NCBI RefSeq assembly: GCF_001904655.1
Contig: NZ_MRCC01000005.1
Location: 1 to 64,000, forward strand
Length of the DNA stretch: 64,000 nucleotides
DNA from: Chroogloeocystis siderophila 5.2 s.c.1
Lineage (GTDB): Bacteria; Cyanobacteriota; Cyanobacteriia; Cyanobacteriales; Chroococcidiopsidaceae
Direction: 5' to 3'
The position numbers and the translations under genes are program-made. Below the pieces are notes generated by a model. That model searched no databases. It saw only the letters and a list, made by a program, of their open reading frames with translations, and was not told the origin of the DNA. This document shows, one piece after another, positions 16,535 through 25,018 of the stretch; position 1 is the stretch's first letter, and each line of letters opens with the position of its first letter.

Positions 16535-17062
16535 ATGAATTTACTTGATGTAGGAATAGTGACAAACCGATTAGTATTAAAACCTATCTCAATGGAGTAT
16601 AAAGACAATACCTTTTTAGAGTTCACAGAAGAAATTACTACTTATATGTGTCCGCAATCTCCTAGAGAAATTTCAGAAACCGAAGCATTTATTCAAGAAG
16701 GAATTACTCAACTGAAAATCGGTAGCGATCTGAGAGTTGTCATTTTAAAAAAGGAAACACAAGAATTTCTAGGTTGTGCTGGTATACACAATATTAAACA
16801 GCAACATCCTGAATTAGGAATTTGGCTAAAAAAAGCAGCACACGGTAATAAATACGGACTAGAGGTAATTACAGCGCTCAAAGATTGGACCGATACTAAT
16901 ATAATTTATGAATATCTGAGTTATCCTGTTGATCGCAGAAATATTGCTAGTCGAAAAATTCCAGAAGCATTAGGAGGTCAAATTAGCAGAGAATACGAGT
17001 ATATACAAATAGATGGAAATACCCTTTATTTACTGGAGTATAGAATTTATTCATCGAGTTAA
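16535..17062 (+). CDS. GNAT-family acetyltransferase (RimJ/RimL-like)
   Basis: A 175-residue protein. It begins with the TNRLVLKPISMEY strand typical of RimJ/RimL-like N-acetyltransferases, and continues with FLGCAGIHNIKQQHPELGIWL and KKAAHGNKYGLEVITALKDW, which stands where the acetyl-CoA loop is expected (the consensus glycine pattern is weak). The end has YPVDRRNIASRKIPEALGG, matching the VxxxNxxSxxxxEKxG block of this group. Composition is AT-rich compared with its neighbours. It is convergent with the response-regulator gene, eight bases away. The substrate is unknown. Confidence 0.75.
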   Translation: MNLLDVGIVTNRLVLKPISMEYKDNTFLEFTEEITTYMCPQSPREISETEAFIQEGITQLKIGSDLRVVILKKETQEFLGCAGIHNIKQQHPELGIWLKKAAHGNKYGLEVITALKDWTDTNIIYEYLSYPVDRRNIASRKIPEALGGQISREYEYIQIDGNTLYLLEYRIYSSS

Positions 17063-17070
17063 AGCTACAT

Positions 17071-17757
17071 TCAGTTATTTTCTCCAAAACGATAACCTTT
17101 ACCATAAACAGTGTGAATTAATGGCGTCTCTCCTGGGGCTTCAACTTTACGGCGTAGCAAACGAATTAAAGCAGCTAAGACATTACTACTCGGTGGTTCG
17201 CCATCACCCCATAAATGTTGTTGAATTTGTGTATGCGTTAGCAAGTGGCCAGCATTACGCATAAAGTATTCAAGTAACTGACTTTCTTTTTCTGATAATT
17301 CAATCATTCGTTCTTGACGATACGCTAGCTGATTTTCGCAATCTAGTTCCAAATCAGCGACTTGCAGCTTTTGAGATGTCGATGTTGTCACCTCAGTCCC
17401 CGATCGCCGCAACAAAGCCCGAACTCTTGCAAGTAACTCGCGTAATTCAAACGGTTTGACGAGATAATCATCTGCACCTGCATCTAAACCTTGAACGCGA
17501 TCGTCTACAGTGTCTTTAGCCGTGAGAAACAGCACAGGCGTTGTTTGTCCCTTACGGCGTACTTCTTGACAAATTTCTAAACCAGTTCTAAACGGCAGCA
17601 TCCAGTCTAAAATTAAGAGATCGTAGCTTTTTTGTGCTGCTAATTCACTACCAGTTGCGCCATCATAAGCAGCGTCAACGCTGTAACCTTCGCGGCTAAG
17701 AACGCGACTCAAAGGATCAGTCAGTTCAACTTCGTCGTCAACCAAAAGAATTCTCAT
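17071..17757 (-). CDS. OmpR-family two-component response regulator (RppA-like)
   Basis: A 228-residue two-domain regulator. The receiver domain (1-120) has the acidic pair DDE at 7-9, the phospho-acceptor Asp in LLILDWMLPF, a Thr in FLTAKD and the Lys in DYLVKPFE. The C-terminal winged-helix (about 130-226) ends VYGKGYRFGENN. The pattern resembles cyanobacterial RppA/NrsR-type regulators, but assigning an orthologue needs a tree. No sensor kinase lies next to it, so its partner is encoded elsewhere. It is divergent from hisG. Confidence 0.85.
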   Translation of the reverse strand: MRILLVDDEVELTDPLSRVLSREGYSVDAAYDGATGSELAAQKSYDLLILDWMLPFRTGLEICQEVRRKGQTTPVLFLTAKDTVDDRVQGLDAGADDYLVKPFELRELLARVRALLRRSGTEVTTSTSQKLQVADLELDCENQLAYRQERMIELSEKESQLLEYFMRNAGHLLTHTQIQQHLWGDGEPPSSNVLAALIRLLRRKVEAPGETPLIHTVYGKGYRFGENN

Positions 17758-17764
17758 ATGAAAT

Positions 17765-17789
17765 AGGGGCGAGGAGCGAGGAGCAAGGG
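17765..17789. repeat. GAGGAGCGAGG tandem repeat
   Basis: Short tandem repeat of units such as GCGAGGAGCGAGGAGC between the response regulator and hisG. Related copies lie at 21255-21286 (inverted, inside an ABC exporter gene) and 39312-39336 (after tRNA-Leu). Confidence 0.7.
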
Positions 17790-17830
17790 TATAGAATTTG
17801 TGTTAGTGTTAGCAACTCTATTTGATTCTT

Positions 17831-18475
17831 ATGCTTACTGTGGCATTGCCGAAAGGCGCTCTTTTGAAAGATAGCATTAGCTTATTGCAATCTGTAGGAT
17901 TAGATTTTAGTGCCTTTTTGGATTCTGCTAATCGGCAACTGCAAATTCAAGATCCGACAGGAAAAGCACAAGCATTACTCGTGCGAACGCATGATGTTCC
18001 TGTATATGTAGAATATGGTCAAGCACAGTTGGGAATCGCTGGTTACGACGTACTCCGCGAGAAGAAACCCCAAGTTGCACATTTAATCGATTTAGGATAC
18101 GGGCGCTGTCGGATGTCAGTCGCAGTGAAAGCATCGAGTCCGTATCGTTCAGCGGTAGAATTACCAACCAATAGTCGAGTAGCGTCTAAATTTGTGCATT
18201 GCGCGCGCGAATACTTTGATAGTATTGATTTACCTGTAGAAATTGTGCCTTTATACGGTTCGGTAGAATTAGGACCAATTACCGGAATGTCTGAGGCGAT
18301 CGTTGATTTAGTTTCTACTGGGCGGACTTTACGTGAGAATGGCTTAATTGAAATTGAAGTACTTTACGAAAGCACCGCGCGATTGATTGCGCATCCATTA
18401 AGTTATCGGCTAAATACAGATAATTTGAGTGAAATCATAGAGAAGATCCGTTCTAAGACTTTAGCGACAGTTTAA
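17831..18475 (+). CDS. hisG: ATP phosphoribosyltransferase, short form
   Basis: First enzyme of histidine synthesis, joining ATP and PRPP. It begins [19 protein letters not shown] and contains [40 protein letters not shown] and the PRPP-binding region. Its 214 residues lack the C-terminal regulatory domain, which makes it the short HisG form that needs the HisZ subunit; hisZ is not in this window. The ATG at 17831 is used rather than an upstream TTG, since the family starts at this point. Confidence 0.93.
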   Translation: MLTVALPKGALLKDSISLLQSVGLDFSAFLDSANRQLQIQDPTGKAQALLVRTHDVPVYVEYGQAQLGIAGYDVLREKKPQVAHLIDLGYGRCRMSVAVKASSPYRSAVELPTNSRVASKFVHCAREYFDSIDLPVEIVPLYGSVELGPITGMSEAIVDLVSTGRTLRENGLIEIEVLYESTARLIAHPLSYRLNTDNLSEIIEKIRSKTLATV

Positions 18476-18564
18476 TGTCAGATAAATAATGTTTGAATTG
18501 TTGTATTTGTACGTGAATATTGAATCTCGTTAGACGAAAGTTGGATTTGTGAAAACTGTTTTTT

Positions 18565-18658
18565 AAACGAACCACTGAGGAGCCAGTCTCGTGCGGAGGT
18601 GTCCTCCGTTGAGAGAACTGGCGTACGCAGAGGACGCTGAGCAAAGAGATAGGGAGAG
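18565..18658 (+). repeat. Dispersed stem-loop repeat, copy B
   Basis: Inverted partner of the element at 8546-8641. The palindromic core (GCCAGT...ACTGGC around CGGAGG...CCTCCG) is kept, and the flanks share ACGAACCAC and AGGGAGA. It fills most of the gap between hisG and the methyltransferase gene. The two copies differ by scattered substitutions but keep pairing, suggesting that the folded form matters for spread or function. Confidence 0.85.
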
Positions 18659-18688
18659 TTTTTAATAAATGACTTAGGACTGCTATAT

Positions 18689-19399
18689 ATGGATATGCAC
18701 AAACAAACGGTTGACTTTGATGCTAATCCGCCAGTTTTTAGTACAGAATACGACGATCGTGCGCGTCAGGCACTTCCTGGGTATGAAGCAATGCACACAA
18801 TGGCATTGTCATCTCTAAAATTTCATTTACCAGAAACCGCAAATGTCTTGATTGTGGGTGCGGGTACAGGGATGGAGTTGGTGAAGTTTAGTAAAAGTAA
18901 CTCACAGTGGCAATTACTAGGTGTCGATCCATCGAGTAATATGTTGGCGATCGCCCAACAAAAAATCACTCAAGACGACTCATCAAATCGCATCAAGCTA
19001 TTCCAAGGATACACCCACGATTTACCCGATATGCTGCTTTATGACGGCTCAACGTGTATTTTGGTCATGCATTTTTTGCCTGATGATGGTAGCAAACTCG
19101 CGTTACTTCAAAGTATTGCACAACGATTACAATCAGCAGCCCCACTTATTTTAGTAGATATATTTGGCGAAAAAGGTTCGCCTGAATTTGAGAAACTCAC
19201 GGCGATTGTTAAACACTACTGGGAAGAAAGGGGAATACCACTAGAACAGAGAGAGGAAATCTCAGCATCTAGTAATAATCGTGTTTATCCTATTACTGAG
19301 TCACGCACAATTGAGTTGTTACAGCAAACCGGCTTTGATAATATTGTTAGATTTTATACAGGACTCGGAACTGGTGGTTGGGTAGCCGCTAAAAACTAA
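18689..19399 (+). CDS. Class I SAM-dependent methyltransferase
   Basis: A 236-residue protein with SAM motif I as NVLIVGAGTGMELVKFSKSN, the motif-II acidic residue in LLGVDPSSNMLAIAQQK, and post-motif regions CILVMHFLPDDG and LILVDIFGEKGS. It resembles UbiE/YcaI-like small-molecule methyltransferases, but the acceptor is not evident. There are ATGs at codons 1 and 3; the first is reported. It stands alone after a stem-loop repeat and is convergent with the following secreted protein gene. Confidence 0.8.
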   Translation: MDMHKQTVDFDANPPVFSTEYDDRARQALPGYEAMHTMALSSLKFHLPETANVLIVGAGTGMELVKFSKSNSQWQLLGVDPSSNMLAIAQQKITQDDSSNRIKLFQGYTHDLPDMLLYDGSTCILVMHFLPDDGSKLALLQSIAQRLQSAAPLILVDIFGEKGSPEFEKLTAIVKHYWEERGIPLEQREEISASSNNRVYPITESRTIELLQQTGFDNIVRFYTGLGTGGWVAAKN

Positions 19400-19469
19400 G
19401 CTTCTTAACGCACTGGGATTAGAACTTCACTTTATATTTTAGGATGCGATCGCACTTCAGCTTGTTAAT

Positions 19470-19925
19470 TTATAAACCAGTAGTCTTTTGATACACAGTT
19501 TGACGATAAGCGCTATTAAGTATATTTCTATCTAATGGTTCACCTTTATTATTCGTAGCTACACAAGTCACTTCTGGCAGATCTTCGCCGTTATTAAAAT
19601 AAATTAAATGACATATAGCCCAAGGATTTTGTTTAACGTTATCAAGCATAAGAGATTCACCTTTTATCTCTACTTCAGTGCGAGAAATATCTTGCTTGTA
19701 AACTTTAGCTTTAATACCCCAATAAAAAAGATACTCATCTAAAGAGGTTTCTGTACCTCTGTAAACAACGTGTTTGTAATAATTTGCTGCTGTCGTTGGG
19801 TAATGAACAATAGCTGACGCGAGTTTCCAAGGATCGTCTTTGTACCATACCGGAGAAGATTTGGCCGCAAGACTAAACAAAACTGCATTGGTAACTAATA
19901 TCCAGATAACGAGTTTTTTCAACAT
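19470..19925 (-). CDS. Hypothetical secreted protein
   Basis: A 151-residue protein with an N-terminal hydrophobic signal segment (residues 4-20, ending near AAKSS). Its mature part is rich in Tyr, Asn and Lys and contains two cysteines (in WAICHL and EVTCVATNN) that could form a disulfide outside the cytoplasm. No family was recognised. The start at 19925 is followed by a typical K-rich signal n-region, and no alternative is needed. It lies alone between the methyltransferase and the ABC exporter. Confidence 0.6.
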   Translation of the reverse strand: MLKKLVIWILVTNAVLFSLAAKSSPVWYKDDPWKLASAIVHYPTTAANYYKHVVYRGTETSLDEYLFYWGIKAKVYKQDISRTEVEIKGESLMLDNVKQNPWAICHLIYFNNGEDLPEVTCVATNNKGEPLDRNILNSAYRQTVYQKTTGL

Positions 19926-20156
19926 TTTTTTGACAATAACTGAGCAAATCTACAAACTTTAATATGCCCAGTTCCTTGCCAAATATCTCTGCTTTTCGCT
20001 GTGCGATCGCTAAATCTTAAATATTGCCATTCGCCTAGTCAATTTGTATTCATCTATTATCGACTTTCCATCTTAAGCATGGTGATTTAGGATGCGCTAG
20101 CGCTAAACTCGATAAGCGTGCCTTGCGCTTTGAAGATTACGTTATTAGGTTTTAGC

Positions 20157-22019
20157 ATGACTATTTCGGCGCCACAATCGCCGCTAGTGACAAATCGTCG
20201 CCGCGAAAATGACTGGCGATTATTTTTACGGTTAGTGCCTTATGGAAGGCGTCACGGGCGGCTGTTAATAGTATCTATGTTGTTGCTTGTTCCGGTGGCG
20301 ATCGCTGGCGCGGTACAACCATTGATTATTGGACAGGCAATTTCTCTAATTCGCCAAGAACCAAATGTCTATGAGTTTCTCCAAAATCGTCCTTTATCTG
20401 AAGGATTGAGAATACTAGAGGGCTTGTTGCTACTAACGGTCATTTTTCGATTAATCTTTACAGGACTTCAAGGTTATCTTGTCCAAAAAGTCGGACAACA
20501 AATTACGGCTGATATCCGGAATGACTTATTTGAACACGTCACATCACTAGCAGTGCGGTTTTTTGACCGTACCCCTGTAGGTAAGTTGATTACTCGCCTG
20601 ACGAGCGATGTCGAAGCTTTGGGTGATGTCTTTGCTACTGGGGCGATTGGGATTATCAGTGATGTTTTCTCAATGCTGGTAATTTTAATCACAATGTTCG
20701 CCTTGCAGTGGCAACTTGCTTTGATGCTGACGTTGATGCTGTTTCCAGTGACAGCGTTAATTATTTATTTTCAGCAACAGTACCGCAAAGCAAACTACAA
20801 AGCCAGAGAAGAACTTTCGGTGCTGAATTCCACATTGCAAGAAAATATTACTGGTATCAATGTGGTGCAATTATTTCGACGCGAGAAATTCAACGCGCAA
20901 CTGTTTCGGACAACCAACAAACAATATGTTCGTGAAGTTGATAAAACTATCTTTCACGACTCAGCCGTGTCTGCAACGTTAGAATGGGTTGCATTGGTTG
21001 CGATCGCAGCTGTTCTTTGGCTAGGAGGCTTTCTGGTCCTACGCGAACAGTTGACATTTGGGACATTATCTGCATTTATTCTCTTTGCACAACGTCTATT
21101 TGATCCTTTAAGACAATTTGCCGAAAAATTTACGGCGATTCAAGCAGGCTTCACCGCTGTAGAACGTGTCAGTGATATTCTTGATGAACCAATTGAAATT
21201 CGCGATCCAAAACACATTAAAAATCTGCAAGCACGCAACAATCAAAATGATTTTCCCCGCTCCTCGCCCCTCGCTCCTCGCTCCTCAGTAGGAGAAATTC
21301 GCTTTGAAAACGTTTGGTTTGCTTACAAAGATGATGATTACGTTATCAAAGATTTAAACTTTGTCATTCATCCTGGTGAAAAAGTTGCTTTAGTAGGTCC
21401 CACAGGTGCAGGCAAAAGTTCTATTATCAGACTATTGTGCCGCTTGTATGAACCAAGTCGCGGGCGGATTCTAGTAGACGGTATTGATGTTCGTGATTTA
21501 CCACAAGCAGAACTCAGAAGTCGCATGGCAGTGATCTTGCAAGAGGGTTTTTTATTCGCGGGAGATGTTAAAGGTAATATCATCCTAGGTGATTCTTACT
21601 CTTTTGAAGAAATTACCGCAGCCGCAAAGAAAACGAATATTGCTCAATTTATCGAACAATTACCGCAAGGCTACGACACTCAACTAAGAGAACGCGGTAC
21701 AAACCTGTCAAGTGGTCAAAAGCAACTTCTCGCGTTTGCCCGCGCTGCCATTCGCGATCCGCATATTTTAGTATTAGACGAAGCGACAGCTAATTTAGAT
21801 GTTGGTACCGAAGCTTTAATTCAAGATGCCTTGGATCAGTTACTTGTAAATCGCACAGCAATTATCATTGCGCACCGCCTATCAACTATCCGTAATGTAG
21901 ACCGCATTTTTGTTCTCAAGCGCGGTCAGCTTGTCGAATCAGGCACGCATGAGGAATTGCTACAGCAAGGTGGTTTATATGCTAGTCTACACAATTTACA
22001 GATGCTAGGAACCGAGTAA
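20157..22019 (+). CDS. ABC exporter, fused permease and ATPase (MsbA/MdlB type)
   Basis: A half-transporter of 620 residues. An N-terminal six-helix membrane domain (about 30-330) includes QKVGQQITADIRNDLFEHV and FFDRTPVGKLITRLTSD, the coupling-helix region. The C-terminal ATPase has Walker A GPTGAGKSSI, signature LSSGQKQLLAFARA, Walker B ILVLDEATANLD and the switch His in IIIAHRLSTI. The ATG at 20157 is preferred to a non-ATG start 13 codons upstream. The linker between domains contains FPRSSPLAPRSS, encoded by a dispersed GAGGAGCGAGG repeat. Substrate unknown; it probably acts as a dimer exporting lipids or drugs. Confidence 0.9.
   Translation: MTISAPQSPLVTNRRRENDWRLFLRLVPYGRRHGRLLIVSMLLLVPVAIAGAVQPLIIGQAISLIRQEPNVYEFLQNRPLSEGLRILEGLLLLTVIFRLIFTGLQGYLVQKVGQQITADIRNDLFEHVTSLAVRFFDRTPVGKLITRLTSDVEALGDVFATGAIGIISDVFSMLVILITMFALQWQLALMLTLMLFPVTALIIYFQQQYRKANYKAREELSVLNSTLQENITGINVVQLFRREKFNAQLFRTTNKQYVREVDKTIFHDSAVSATLEWVALVAIAAVLWLGGFLVLREQLTFGTLSAFILFAQRLFDPLRQFAEKFTAIQAGFTAVERVSDILDEPIEIRDPKHIKNLQARNNQNDFPRSSPLAPRSSVGEIRFENVWFAYKDDDYVIKDLNFVIHPGEKVALVGPTGAGKSSIIRLLCRLYEPSRGRILVDGIDVRDLPQAELRSRMAVILQEGFLFAGDVKGNIILGDSYSFEEITAAAKKTNIAQFIEQLPQGYDTQLRERGTNLSSGQKQLLAFARAAIRDPHILVLDEATANLDVGTEALIQDALDQLLVNRTAIIIAHRLSTIRNVDRIFVLKRGQLVESGTHEELLQQGGLYASLHNLQMLGTE
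21255..21286. repeat. GAGGAGCGAGG repeat inside a coding region
   Basis: An inverted copy of the short repeat seen at 17765 and 39312 (units GCTCCTCGCCCCTCGCTCCT). It lies in frame in the ABC exporter gene, where it encodes about ten residues of the linker between the membrane domain and the ATPase domain. Confidence 0.75.
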
Positions 22020-22050
22020 CACTAAGGAGGTGGACTTTGTTTATATAGCT

Positions 22051-22064
22051 GCGAATAAATTCGC
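22051..22064. repeat. Short inverted repeat GCGAATAAATTCGC
   Basis: Six-base arms GCGAAT/ATTCGC around AA, just downstream of the phoX-like gene's stop on its strand. The reverse-complement form lies upstream of the same gene at 24640-24653. It may be a dispersed palindrome or a weak terminator. Confidence 0.5.
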
Positions 22065-22146
22065 CAAGCTAGAAAAAAATGGTTATTTCCAGCAGCAAAT
22101 ATCTCTCGAAATAACCACAATTAATCCATGCAATTAAGGTAACAAT

Positions 22147-24576
22147 TTACACAAATGTTCCTTTGCCATCTTTGCGGCGAATACCGATAACTGATGGACG
22201 AGGTGCGCCCTGAGGTCTGCCTTCAATATTGCTAGGCCAATTGCTACCGCGCGGGACATGACGCTTTTGCTTGAAGAGCGTACCATCTAAGTTGAGCATC
22301 TCAATTTCGCGATTGAGAGTTTCTTGCGGAGTATAAGGACAATCTTCACCAGGATGCTGCACGGCGATAATTAAGGTATCGTTGCCAATAAAGGTTGGTC
22401 CTGTCATCTCGCAGCGCGGTGGACCATATGCAAAAGGTACGATTTCTCCAGCATCAGAACCACTTGTAGGAATGAAGAATAACCAGTTATTACCGAAGAC
22501 ACCAACAAGGTTTGAAGTTTCTACATTTTTGTCGGAATCGATGATACTAGGCGAATTTGAACCAACTACAGTGTGTTCTATATCCAATGGGGTACCCGCA
22601 GCACCAACATCAAAACCGTTGTGCGCGCTAGTGGACATATCAGTAACACCCCAGATATTGCCTTGGTTGTCAAATGCTAAGTTATCCACATTAGCAAAAC
22701 CATCTCCAGGTTCTGCGCCTGCTTCTCCACCTTTAACAAAGCGTTCCCAACGGAAAGTCGTGCCTGTACCATCTTCACTATCTTCAATAATCTTAAAGAG
22801 TTCTCCCGAAGGCTGCGCCGCAGTTATAGCTTCACTGTACTTAGAAACGACAAAAATCCGCGAATCAGGATAACCGTCACTTCCTGGCGCACCGTCAGTA
22901 TAAGCAATAAAGACTTCTCTCGGATTGCGGGGATTAACTTCCAAGTCTTCAGGACGCGCTGTGGGAGTTCCACCAACTAAGTTAGCCGCAATGAAAGCGT
23001 CAACAAGTATTGCACCTTGACTGGTGTAGAAATCGGATAGCTTTTTGCCTTTGTAAGGTGGCAGCGCGGTAGCTTCGTTGGTAATAGTAACATCAAAACC
23101 ACCACCGTCTACTTCTTGACCTGTGCTAATCCGGCTAGGTAACTTGATTAAACCGTCTCTGGAAGCTGTACCCAATGCTGCTAATTCAACAGAGGCTAGA
23201 ACAGATGGTGGAATTGGATTCGTTGCAGTACTTAATACAAGCGGAATCCATTCCCCTGTTCCTTCAGCTTTGCTTGGGTCTTTAGGCGGATTATATTTAG
23301 CTACATACAACGTACCTTCTTCAAACAAGGCGCTATTATCTTTCTTCGCATTGCCATCGACGGGCTTAACAACAGTTCCTTTGCTGACAAACTTCCAAGT
23401 GTGACCGCCACGCCGATCATCACCCATGTAACCGACTAGCTTTTTGCCAACTTCTGCACGGAAGGCAATGTTTTCATGACGGAAGCGACCTAGTGCAGTA
23501 TGTTTGCGCGGACGAAAATTAGGATTGTAGGGATCTACTTCTACCATCCAACCGTATTTTTCGCCAACTAAGCCAAATTCGGCTCCGACTGTACCCTCGA
23601 TATAATCAAGTTGTGTGCCATCGGGTTTTACTGCTTCTGTTACCCCATTAAAGAATCTGGAACTTGCTTGAAAGTTTTCCTCAGCAGATAGAATTGTATT
23701 CCAAGGGGTAGTACCGCCAGAGCAGTTGAAGCCAGTGCCAATAATCTTGTTACCTAACCCATCAGAACTCAAATTAAAAACTTCTTTGGCAGCAGGTCCA
23801 GTACCAATGATATAGTTATTATCTCCTTTTTGGTAACTGCGAGTTCCCCAAGAAGTGACATCTTTGTACTGATCTGTACGTTGGCTATTGATTTTTAAGC
23901 CGGAAAGACCATGAAGGCGACAGTTGTTTGGATCGCGAACAACCGCATAGTATCCCTGGTTATTCCGTGTAATACGAATAACAGAAAGTCCTAAATTGTA
24001 GAAAAACTCGCCGAGTAATTCGCGGTTTTTTTCATTGGGTAGACTGCGTCCTACTGCCGAAGGATAAGCTATGGGAAATTGCGCTGTATCTACTAGATCC
24101 TCTGGGGTATCAGGTGCAAGTTGCGAAAAAGGATAGCCTACGTATTCATGGTTAACGACAAGATACCCATCGTTGAGATTTCCCTCAATAGGAACAAAGG
24201 ACGTGTAGTCGCAGTTGTAACCAAAGTATTCATCTGGATTGGGGAAAACGCGATCGCCCCAGCGCACAATCACATACCGCTCATACTCTGGCGGCACAAT
24301 CACATCATCAAAAACGGTGTAAGTTGTTAACTTCGCGTCCGAGGCTGGCTGTAATATATTTCCTTTGCCAATTCCTGTTGGTAAATAACTGACTTGCTGT
24401 TGATATATTGGTAAAGGATGTGGTAAACGTACAGGCGTAAAGCTTAAAGGTACAACTGTTTGGGCATAGGTAGACCCATTACCCAGTAATCTTTCTCCTA
24501 CGACAGGCGCTAATACAGCAGTACCAGCACTGGCTCCAAAGAACACAAGTAGCTGTCTGCGAGTAAGCTTAGACAT
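22147..24576 (-). CDS. PhoX-family phosphatase (DUF839), Tat-exported
   Basis: An 809-residue protein of the PhoX/DUF839 family, Ca2+/Fe3+-dependent alkaline phosphatases exported in folded form. The start at 24576 gives MSKLTRRQLLVFFGASAGT, a twin-arginine signal. Family features include YFGYNCDYTSFVPIEG, DGYLVVNHEYVGYPF, the GTGFNCSGGTTPWNTILSAEE block and ENIAFRAEVGKKLVGYMGDD. An alternative start 11 codons earlier is possible. It lies about 440 bases downstream of a second, distinct PhoX-like gene in the same orientation. Phosphate-starvation control is likely, with Pho-box-like repeats upstream. Confidence 0.9.
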   Translation of the reverse strand: MSKLTRRQLLVFFGASAGTAVLAPVVGERLLGNGSTYAQTVVPLSFTPVRLPHPLPIYQQQVSYLPTGIGKGNILQPASDAKLTTYTVFDDVIVPPEYERYVIVRWGDRVFPNPDEYFGYNCDYTSFVPIEGNLNDGYLVVNHEYVGYPFSQLAPDTPEDLVDTAQFPIAYPSAVGRSLPNEKNRELLGEFFYNLGLSVIRITRNNQGYYAVVRDPNNCRLHGLSGLKINSQRTDQYKDVTSWGTRSYQKGDNNYIIGTGPAAKEVFNLSSDGLGNKIIGTGFNCSGGTTPWNTILSAEENFQASSRFFNGVTEAVKPDGTQLDYIEGTVGAEFGLVGEKYGWMVEVDPYNPNFRPRKHTALGRFRHENIAFRAEVGKKLVGYMGDDRRGGHTWKFVSKGTVVKPVDGNAKKDNSALFEEGTLYVAKYNPPKDPSKAEGTGEWIPLVLSTATNPIPPSVLASVELAALGTASRDGLIKLPSRISTGQEVDGGGFDVTITNEATALPPYKGKKLSDFYTSQGAILVDAFIAANLVGGTPTARPEDLEVNPRNPREVFIAYTDGAPGSDGYPDSRIFVVSKYSEAITAAQPSGELFKIIEDSEDGTGTTFRWERFVKGGEAGAEPGDGFANVDNLAFDNQGNIWGVTDMSTSAHNGFDVGAAGTPLDIEHTVVGSNSPSIIDSDKNVETSNLVGVFGNNWLFFIPTSGSDAGEIVPFAYGPPRCEMTGPTFIGNDTLIIAVQHPGEDCPYTPQETLNREIEMLNLDGTLFKQKRHVPRGSNWPSNIEGRPQGAPRPSVIGIRRKDGKGTFV

Positions 24577-24639
24577 GAAACTCCCCTTCTTGTCAGAATT
24601 GCTATGCAATTGTTTGCTAGCTACGGCGTTTGTAGATCG

Positions 24640-24653
24640 GCGAATTTATTCGC
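24640..24653. repeat. Short inverted repeat GCGAATTTATTCGC
   Basis: The reverse complement of the palindrome at 22051-22064, located about 65 bases upstream of the phoX-like gene start, so the gene is bracketed by the pair. Confidence 0.5.
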
Positions 24654-24684
24654 AGTATTCCGGTTAAATACAGTACCTGTACAA

Positions 24685-24713
24685 CATTAAGGTGAGTTAA
24701 TAGTGTGGTTAAT
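24685..24713 (-). promoter_or_regulatory. Possible Pho box, irregular
   Basis: On the minus strand three TTAA-centred units, ATTAACCA, ATTAACTC and CTTAATGT, resemble the cyanobacterial Pho repeat CTTAACCT. Their spacing is 12 and 10 bases rather than a regular 11. It is about 110 bases upstream of the phosphatase start at 24576. The rest of the 442-base gap up to 25018 is AT-rich with no gene seen. Confidence 0.4.
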
Positions 24714-24939
24714 ACTGCTCAAATCAAGCAATCTAAATTGAGGAGTTAGTTTTTACAAAAATTATTTTCTAGATTGGTGTACGTATGCGTAAGTACTTTA
24801 ATTGTTAATATTAGCTATATAGCTAAAACCTAATTAGACAAGCGTTAAGTAATAATTATTTTGAAATATCTTTAGAAAAGAATAGTATTTTTTGGTTTAA
24901 AACTTCATACAGAGATGATAGCGTGTCAAGAATGTTTAA

Positions 24940-24956
24940 GGGGTCAATGTGACCCC
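24940..24956 (-). terminator. Hairpin after the second phoX gene
   Basis: Perfect inverted repeat GGGGTCA (24940-24946) / TGACCCC (24950-24956) with a three-base loop, about 60 bases past the stop of the gene at 25019 on its strand. The following bases are only moderately T-rich, so termination is likely but not certain. Confidence 0.5.
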
Positions 24957-25018
24957 CAAAATAACTTAAGTTTAGTATTTAGTTGCGAATGACATCACGA
25001 TTGAAAATTGAGCGATCG

